DNA of 7,854 nt from Bacteroidaceae bacterium. GTDB lineage: Bacteria; Bacteroidota; Bacteroidia; Bacteroidales; Bacteroidaceae. The stretch is taken from positions 1-7,854 of the forward strand of contig JAEDMP010000093.1 in NCBI GenBank assembly GCA_016302965.1, given 5' to 3'. The stretch's first letter is position 1. The number at the start of each line of letters is the position of its first letter. Of the stretch, positions 1-7,854 are shown piece by piece. The translations under genes and the position numbers were made by a program. Under the pieces are notes generated by a model. That model searched no databases, had not been told where the DNA came from, and saw only the letters and a program-made list of their open reading frames with translations.

Positions 1-42
1 TGAACAGATACCCGTCGGTTACTGAGTGCCCCATCCAGATGC

Positions 43-199
43 CAGTACGTTGGGCAGGATGACAGCAGTACGTTGGGCAGGATGACAGCAGTACGTTGGG
101 CAGGATGACAGCAGTACGTTGGGCAGCGTACTCCAGTACACTGAGCAGTGTACCACGGTACGCTGTCCATCGTACCAGCGTACGCACGCGGGCGTACTG
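43..199. repeat. Tandem array of GTAC-tipped hairpin repeats (7 units, 22-23 bp period)
   Basis: Seven units lie head to tail. Units at 43-65, 66-88 and 89-111 are identical 23-mers beginning CAGTACGTTGGGCAGG. The fourth starts identically at 112 but ends in CGTACT, and the following units keep a 22 bp spacing. From 113 on each unit is an inverted repeat: 113-121 with 124-132 (9 pairs, one G-T), 136-143 with 146-153 (perfect 8 bp, loop AG), 157-165 with 168-176 (one mismatch), and 180-185 with 192-197 (6 bp, loop of six). Hairpin centres fall at 122.5, 144.5, 166.5 and 188.5. GTAC occurs 11 times in the array. A 22-23 bp period is not a multiple of three, which argues against coding. The array lies about 50 bp past the stop of the minus-strand EcsC-like gene, so it may sit in that transcript's 3' region. 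Its function is unknown; it may be a small intergenic repeat family, a transcript-end structure or a protein-binding array. Confidence 0.9.
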
Positions 200-246
200 C
201 CACAAGGATAAAGTGTCGGGAAATCTGAAGACCTGCGTTACTACTA

Positions 247-1032
247 TCAGGATTCATGAATCTCTTCATGCGGATCCGATTCGCAGTCATCGTTCCTGCA
301 AGCATTCTCAGTCATGATCACACAACATTTGTGCAGCGTCTTCTTCAGTTTATTCGCTCCTGGTTTAAACGTTGCCAACGTTAATCCGCCGGATATGACA
401 CCGCCAAGGATAGGAACAACCTTACCCAAACCTTTTGCGAAACTGTCCTTGGTCAGTTTCACTCCTATCCACTTGGCCACTTGTTTCACTATGGGATAGA
501 TGACAGTTTTGGTGAGGGCATATTTCGGAAGGCGCTTTACTACTTCCTTTGCAAAGTTTTCCGCCAACTTCTGAATCGCTTCGTTGGCGACACCAACACC
601 CATCATACAACCTGCAAACAATGTAAGCACGCTTGTTGCTTCTTCTGTCAAAGCACCCTTCTCATCAGACAGGTCGGGGAAACCGTATAAGTATGCCAGT
701 TCCTGACCTAAAACAAAAACATGGTAGTAGTATTGGGCCAAATCAGCAGGTATGGTCGCAGCCATTGTCCAGCCACCTGGCAAACCGGCAGCGGCAGACA
801 AGGCAGTTACTTTGACGGTATGGCTACTGATATAACTGTCAGCCAATCGGTCGATGGCTTTTATCGACAGGAAATCCGCAGGTCTCTTGCCGTCAGCAAT
901 CAGTTTCAGTTGTTCCTCACTACAAAGAGTGTTTAATGCACTTACAAGGAATTCATTCCTATTTACCTTCACTCCGGGGAAAGACATTGCCACAGACATC
1001 ACCTTATCCCACATTCCGACTTCTGTACTCAT
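247..1032 (-). CDS. EcsC-family protein
   Basis: This 261-residue protein of uncertain biochemical role resembles the EcsC family (named after the third gene of the Bacillus ecs locus). The family signature as I remember it is visible: an IDRLADSYISSHT stretch (60-72), then AAGLPGGWTMAATIPADLAQ (81-100), then LAYLYGFPDL (112-121), a small-residue hydrophobic stretch (136-150), and a glycine-rich segment KVVPILGGVISGGLTLATF (204-222). There is no signal peptide. The hydrophobic segments are short and glycine-rich, so membrane association is possible but not shown. The tail (236-261) is odd: four Cys (236, 237, 245, 250), many acidic residues and two His. An in-frame TGA eight codons upstream makes the ATG at 1032 the first ATG of the frame; it lacks a clear Shine-Dalgarno. 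A good promoter at 1145-1176 leaves a leader of about 100 nt. The gene is monocistronic in view, divergent from the malic enzyme, and its codon use looks less biased than its neighbours'. Confidence 0.75.
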   Translation of the reverse strand: MSTEVGMWDKVMSVAMSFPGVKVNRNEFLVSALNTLCSEEQLKLIADGKRPADFLSIKAIDRLADSYISSHTVKVTALSAAAGLPGGWTMAATIPADLAQYYYHVFVLGQELAYLYGFPDLSDEKGALTEEATSVLTLFAGCMMGVGVANEAIQKLAENFAKEVVKRLPKYALTKTVIYPIVKQVAKWIGVKLTKDSFAKGLGKVVPILGGVISGGLTLATFKPGANKLKKTLHKCCVIMTENACRNDDCESDPHEEIHES

Positions 1033-1144
1033 AGAGATTCTTGTTATTGGTTCTGATCATCTTCTTTGTACCCACATCCTCCTATACGCTCCCTTCTCCG
1101 TAAAGAAAGGTTGACAAAAAATAGGAATGGAGCCATTTTTCCTG

Positions 1145-1176
1145 CAAAGATATACTATTTCCAAATAGTCACCAAA
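1145..1176 (-). promoter_or_regulatory. Bacteroidetes-type promoter for the EcsC-like gene
   Basis: Read on the minus strand this is TTTG (1176-1173), a 20 bp spacer, then TATCTTTG (1152-1145), matching the Bacteroidetes primary sigma factor consensus TTTG-N19-21-TAnnTTTG. Transcription would begin near 1138, giving a leader of roughly 105 nt before the ATG at 1032. That leader contains an AGGAGG followed directly by a six-codon ATG frame (MWVQRR), which I do not regard as a gene. No convincing terminator or riboswitch fold was seen in the leader. Confidence 0.65.
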
Positions 1177-1198
1177 CTTTTGGGACATTATTTTTCAT

Positions 1199-1253
1199 GG
1201 AGGGTGTATCGAAGGGCAACAACGATACACCCTCCTGGTTCAACAGGGTGTAT
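1199..1253. repeat. 13-bp perfect palindrome with a third competing arm
   Basis: GGAGGGTGTATCG (1199-1211) is exactly complementary to CGATACACCCTCC (1223-1235) across an 11-nt loop. A third arm, AGGGTGTAT (1245-1253), repeats nine bases of the first arm and can pair with 1225-1233, so two hairpins exclude each other. There is no T-tract, so it does not look like a terminator. It lies between the two divergent promoters, upstream of both, so neither would transcribe it. It could be a regulator-binding site, a cruciform, or a dispersed intergenic repeat. Confidence 0.85.
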
Positions 1254-1301
1254 GAATGAGGTATAAACCTTTTATTTATGCAGAAAAACAAACATTTCTC
1301 A

Positions 1302-1330
1302 CAAATTGACCCTGAAATTATGACAATTTG
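1302..1330. promoter_or_regulatory. Inverted repeat CAAATTG-N15-CAATTTG, possible operator
   Basis: CAAATTG (1302-1308) and CAATTTG (1324-1330) form a 7-bp inverted repeat separated by 15 bp, so the half-site centres are 22 bp apart, about two helical turns. It lies just upstream of the -7 box assigned to the malic enzyme gene, where an activator might bind. The region is A+T-rich, so a chance match is plausible. Confidence 0.35.
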
Positions 1331-1364
1331 ACGGAAAATATAGGGATTTCTCAAAATATTGTTG

Positions 1365-1372
1365 TAATTTTG
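1365..1372 (+). promoter_or_regulatory. -7 box of the malic enzyme promoter
   Basis: TAATTTTG fits the Bacteroidetes -7 consensus TAnnTTTG and lies 66 bp before the malic enzyme ATG. I could not find a TTTG at the expected 19-21 bp upstream (the region reads ATAGGGATTTC), so the promoter may be weak or depend on an activator, perhaps acting at the inverted repeat 1302-1330. The leader would be about 60 nt, A+T-rich and without a Shine-Dalgarno. Confidence 0.45.
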
Positions 1373-1438
1373 CGCCTCAAGACATGAAACCAAACAACTG
1401 AAAGGTATATTCAACACATTTTCTATACATAATATTAT

Positions 1439-3745
<2,307 letters not shown>

Positions 3746-3760
3746 CAATCACTCTCTATC

Positions 3761-3805
3761 AAAACATCAGCCCCAAGGTCTTTGCCTTGGGGCTGATGTT
3801 TTTTT
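3761..3805. terminator. Strong intrinsic terminator, probably bidirectional
   Basis: AACATCAGCCCCAAGG (3763-3778) pairs perfectly with CCTTGGGGCTGATGTT (3785-3800) over a 6-nt loop TCTTTG; two further A-T pairs extend the stem to 18 bp. A run of seven T (3799-3805) follows on the plus strand, starting 15 bp after the malic enzyme stop. On the minus strand the stem is followed by TTTT (3764-3761), 31 bp beyond the stop of the convergent ATP-grasp-like gene, so it can serve both. Confidence 0.93.
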
Positions 3806-3835
3806 CGGATAATCATGGCATCCTGAATCACCCGC

Positions 3836-4969
3836 TCACTGGAGCGACATGTCATGGATAGAAGATACATGCTGGTGGAAGGTCTTAGGCGACTGGTCAC
3901 TGATGCGGACATGATAATGGTGTTTGTCGAAACTGATGTTCATGACCGCCTGCAGGTCGTGGTCGTCATGGGGGGACAGAGCCAGCGCCAGATGCCCCAT
4001 TGTGCAACGCAGGTTAATCTCTACACAAGGATGAATCAGAAAAGCATGCGAACCATGACCCGTCACCACCATCATATCCACTCCGATAGGGCCCTGATAG
4101 ACGGGAGCAACCGTCTGGGCAAGCACCTCCGACAACTGGTTCTGAAGACGGCTAAGGACTTGGGCTGACAGATAGGGCATCAACAGCTGTTCCTTGGCAT
4201 ACTCTGTGGCAAGGAGATTGCCAGTATAGGCGGAACCCGTGGTGGAGAAAAGCGAGAGACCGCAATAGCCCACTTTGCCCTCGGAGTCGACCATAAACTC
4301 CATACCAAAATCCTTCACCTTATTATAATAGGGCTCTATCATCACTGAACCTTGCTGCGACAGGGTGTTGCGAATCCATCCGCGAATATTGTCAGAGAAC
4401 GTCTCGGCATCGACAAAACGCACTCCACGTCCGCTGCTGCTCCAAGGGGCCTTGATGACAATACGGTTCCAGGTGTGGCAACAGTAGTCAATCTCCTGTT
4501 CCGTGAAACACTCCATCGACTCGCCCACCATCCCCTTGAACTTGAGATGGCTGAGCACCAGAACGGACAAACGGCGATGAGACAACTCACGCCACGTGGA
4601 CAACTGGCTATCAGAAGGAAGAACAGCAACAGGTGCACCCATCAACTGTATTTCGGAGCGCACACTGCGATCCCAACCCCAAGGGCACCACTCGCCACCA
4701 CAAAGCACCGACAGGTCGTGGGGCTCCACATAACTGCCTTGAATCCTCGCATGAATGCCCACCTGCTCCAAACGTGACGACAGACGACGCGCCTGTTCAC
4801 GAGCCAAGACGGCATCATTCACCAGCACCGCATCACCAGGCGAAGCCCAGAATGCAGGAATGAATGCCAAATCGGAACGCAGCTGACGGGCAGCATGAGG
4901 AGCCGTGAAGCGACTCTTATCGGCTGCCAATGCAAGGTCATGTTCAGGATTAAATAGATGTAATCTCAT
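3836..4969 (-). CDS. ATP-grasp-like protein of unknown substrate
   Basis: The 377-residue protein starts MRLHLFNPEHDLALA, a beginning I recall from uncharacterised Bacteroidetes proteins. The second half has the order of residues expected of an ATP-grasp fold: VIKAPWSSSGRGV (171-183) with a nucleotide-binding Lys173 and a Ser/Gly-rich loop, IEPYYNK (211-217) with Glu212 as adenine-site acid, and metal ligands in GVDMM (Asp298) and CVEINLR (Glu317, Asn319). Between them are conserved-looking DFGMEF (220-225), GYCGLSLF (234-241) and GSAYTGN (245-251). ATP-grasp enzymes join a carboxylate to an amine or thiol through an acyl-phosphate; the partner here is unknown. There is no signal peptide or membrane segment, so it is probably cytoplasmic. 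The C-terminal 25 residues are His-rich and low-complexity. It is a single-gene unit with its own promoter (5002-5034) and a shared terminator. Identity as ATP-grasp is inferred from motif order and may be wrong in detail. Confidence 0.72.
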   Translation of the reverse strand: MRLHLFNPEHDLALAADKSRFTAPHAARQLRSDLAFIPAFWASPGDAVLVNDAVLAREQARRLSSRLEQVGIHARIQGSYVEPHDLSVLCGGEWCPWGWDRSVRSEIQLMGAPVAVLPSDSQLSTWRELSHRRLSVLVLSHLKFKGMVGESMECFTEQEIDYCCHTWNRIVIKAPWSSSGRGVRFVDAETFSDNIRGWIRNTLSQQGSVMIEPYYNKVKDFGMEFMVDSEGKVGYCGLSLFSTTGSAYTGNLLATEYAKEQLLMPYLSAQVLSRLQNQLSEVLAQTVAPVYQGPIGVDMMVVTGHGSHAFLIHPCVEINLRCTMGHLALALSPHDDHDLQAVMNISFDKHHYHVRISDQSPKTFHQHVSSIHDMSLQ

Positions 4970-5001
4970 ACTAATTGGGGGTTTCTTTCTATATCCAGCC
5001 G

Positions 5002-5034
5002 CAAAATTACAACTTTTTTTTCATATTTTGCAAA
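5002..5034 (-). promoter_or_regulatory. Bacteroidetes-type promoter for the ATP-grasp-like gene
   Basis: On the minus strand TTTG (5034-5031), a 21 bp spacer and TAATTTTG (5009-5002) match the consensus. The start site would be near 4995, about 25 nt before the ATG at 4969. The TTTG element is half of the palindrome TTTGCAAA at 5027-5034. Confidence 0.6.
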
Positions 5035-5049
5035 TCTGACTTTGCAAAT
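5027..5049. repeat. Two TTTGCAAAT copies bridging divergent promoters
   Basis: TTTGCAAAT occurs at 5027-5035 and again at 5041-5049, 14 bp apart. Each contains the perfect palindrome TTTGCAAA. The left copy supplies the -33 element of the minus-strand promoter and the right copy that of the plus-strand promoter, so the two polymerase sites lie side by side and may compete. Confidence 0.8.
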
Positions 5050-5071
5050 TAAGAAGAAAGTATTATCTTTG
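5041..5071 (+). promoter_or_regulatory. Bacteroidetes-type promoter for the AAA ATPase gene
   Basis: TTTG (5041-5044), a 19 bp spacer and TATCTTTG (5064-5071) match the consensus exactly. Transcription would start near 5078, leaving about 20 nt before the ATG at 5098, with the purine-rich stretch AAGAGAAAAAGAAAGA directly before the start codon. Confidence 0.75.
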
Positions 5072-5097
5072 CACCAATTTTAAGAGAAAAAGAAAGA

Positions 5098-6285
5098 ATG
5101 GAAGCTTTCTTCAGAACACATACTTATCTCGTGGAACATTCCACTGCACCAGTCAGACGAACTCTCATGGACGAGATTGACTGGAGCCGACGTATGATTG
5201 GCATCAAAGGAACACGGGGGGTGGGCAAGACGACTCTGCTGCTGCAATACGCCAAAGAGAAGTTCGGTCCACACGACCGGCAATGCCTCTATGTCAATAT
5301 GAACAACTTCTACTTCCAGTGCCGGGGCATTGCCGACTTTGCTGCCGAGTTCTACCGAAAGGGAGGACGCGTGCTGCTCATCGACCAGGTCTTCAAACAG
5401 GCTGAATGGTGCACCGAGCTAAGGCGAATCTACGAAGAGATTCCGGGACTGAAGATTGTGTTCACAGGATCGAGCGTGATGAGACTCAAGGAGGAAAATC
5501 CCGAACTCAACAATATCGTAGACAGCTACAATCTGAGAGGTTTCTCCTTCAGAGAGTATCTCAATCTGCTCACCGATAACCATTTCCAGCCGTATACACT
5601 CGACGAGATTCTCAATAACCATGAGCGTATCGTCAAGCAGATTCTGCCCAAGGTATCGCCTTCCAAACATTTCCAGGACTATCTGCATCATGGATTCTAC
5701 CCCTTCTTCCAGGAACACCGCAACTACTCGGAAAACCTGCTCAAGACGATGAACATGATGACCGAGGTGGACATCCTGCTCATCAAGCAGATAGAGCTGA
5801 AATATCTGCCGAAAATCAAGAAGCTGTTCTATCTGCTCTCCGTAGGACGGCAGAAGACACCCAACATCAGCCAGCTGGCAGGCGACATCGAAACCAGCCG
5901 TGCCACGGTCATGAACTATATCAAGTATCTGGCCGACTCGCGACTCATCAACATGATTTACCCCGTGGGACAGGCATTTCCCAAGAAACCGGCCAAAATC
6001 ATGCTGCACAACTCCAACCTGCTCTATGCCATCTACCCCAACAAAGTGGAGACGCAGGAGTCGATGGAGACCTTCTTTGTCAACAGTCTGTGGAAAGACC
6101 ACAGCGTCAACCAAGGGACAAGAGCCAACAGCTATATCATTGACGATAAACTGCAATTCCGCATCTGCGACGCCCACCAACCCAACAAACCGCGGATTGC
6201 ACCCGATATCATCCAGGCACGATACAACACCGAGGTGGGCAAGGACAAGCAGATACCGCTCTGGCTGTTCGGATTCCTCTACTGA
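5098..6285 (+). CDS. AAA ATPase with DUF4143-type C-terminus, active sites apparently degenerate
   Basis: This 395-residue protein belongs to the AAA_14/DUF4143 ATPase group common in Bacteroidetes; full length, with the typical ending IPLWLFGFLY (386-395). Walker A is intact: KGTRGVGKTT (37-46). A sensor-like VFTGSS (121-126) follows. A winged-helix-like segment, NISQLAGDIETSRATVMNYI (256-275), fits DNA binding or regulation. Two departures stand out. Walker B reads LLIDQVFK (93-100), with Gln97 where the family as I recall it has Glu in LxDEVHKY. Near the C-terminus the family's GDFLVD...FEVGGK, resembling a PD-(D/E)XK nuclease core, is replaced by NSYIIDDKLQFRICDA (344-359), so the expected Asp, Glu and Lys become Ser345, Arg355 and Ala359. 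ATP binding may persist while hydrolysis and any nuclease activity are lost. The frame is intact with normal codon use, so it is not an obvious pseudogene. The role of the group is unknown; the gene has its own promoter and lies 66 bp before nifJ. Confidence 0.85.
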   Translation: MEAFFRTHTYLVEHSTAPVRRTLMDEIDWSRRMIGIKGTRGVGKTTLLLQYAKEKFGPHDRQCLYVNMNNFYFQCRGIADFAAEFYRKGGRVLLIDQVFKQAEWCTELRRIYEEIPGLKIVFTGSSVMRLKEENPELNNIVDSYNLRGFSFREYLNLLTDNHFQPYTLDEILNNHERIVKQILPKVSPSKHFQDYLHHGFYPFFQEHRNYSENLLKTMNMMTEVDILLIKQIELKYLPKIKKLFYLLSVGRQKTPNISQLAGDIETSRATVMNYIKYLADSRLINMIYPVGQAFPKKPAKIMLHNSNLLYAIYPNKVETQESMETFFVNSLWKDHSVNQGTRANSYIIDDKLQFRICDAHQPNKPRIAPDIIQARYNTEVGKDKQIPLWLFGFLY

Positions 6286-6351
6286 AAACATCAAGAAAAT
6301 CATTTTTTACAATCATCAAAAACATTGTTTTATTCATTAACACATAAAAAA

Positions 6352-7854
<1,503 letters not shown>

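Noticed and set aside
43..199. CRISPR array
   Set aside because: Units are contiguous with no spacers between conserved repeats, and no cas genes are in view.
96..317. 73-codon plus-strand frame running through the repeat array
   Set aside because: The repeat period of 22-23 bp does not preserve frame between units, and the frame overlaps the end of the EcsC-like gene.
1033..1138. Riboswitch or leader peptide in the EcsC-like gene leader
   Set aside because: The six-codon frame after AGGAGG has no spacing for ribosome binding, and no recognisable fold or conserved riboswitch motif was found.
1199..1235. Intrinsic terminator
   Set aside because: The stem is followed by TGGTTCAACA on the plus strand and ATGAAAAATA on the minus strand, without the needed T-tract, and no gene ends nearby.
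5419..6303. 294-codon open frame on the minus strand opposite the AAA ATPase gene
   Set aside because: It mirrors a well-supported gene, has no family features and begins in the ATPase-nifJ gap without a promoter.

Overview
The window looks like chromosomal DNA of an anaerobic Bacteroidales bacterium, most likely from the Prevotella/Segatella group; this is my inference from several signs. Four places carry the Bacteroidetes -7 box (TAnnTTTG), and three of these have a matching TTTG about 19-21 bp upstream. Start codons are preceded by A-rich sequence rather than clear Shine-Dalgarno motifs. The gene types (MaeB-like malic enzyme, pyruvate:ferredoxin oxidoreductase, an ATPase ending in IPLWLFGFLY) are typical of the group. 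No sequence search was possible.

Layout. Positions 43-197 hold a non-coding array of seven units with 22-23 bp period built on GTAC-tipped hairpins: three identical decayed units followed by four that can fold. Positions 247-1032 (minus) encode an EcsC-family protein. Positions 1033-1438 are a divergent regulatory region with a good minus-strand promoter, a long perfect palindrome plus a third matching arm, a smaller inverted repeat and a plus-strand -7 box. Positions 1439-3745 (plus) encode a malic enzyme with a C-terminal phosphotransacetylase-like domain. It ends in a strong terminator hairpin (3761-3805) shared with the convergent gene at 3836-4969 (minus), an ATP-grasp-like protein of unknown substrate. 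Positions 4970-5097 contain back-to-back promoters built around two TTTGCAAAT copies. Positions 5098-6285 (plus) encode an AAA ATPase of the DUF4143 type whose usual catalytic residues look lost. Position 6352 to the window end is the first 501 codons of nifJ.

How the genes work together. The malic enzyme makes pyruvate from malate, and the oxidoreductase turns pyruvate into acetyl-CoA and reduced ferredoxin, so two central fermentation enzymes lie close together, separated by two unrelated genes. The EcsC-like, ATP-grasp-like and ATPase genes each appear to be separate units. I found no CRISPR, RNA gene, insertion sequence or phage module. The best leads for something new are the hairpin array, the palindrome with a competing third arm, and the apparently inactivated ATPase.
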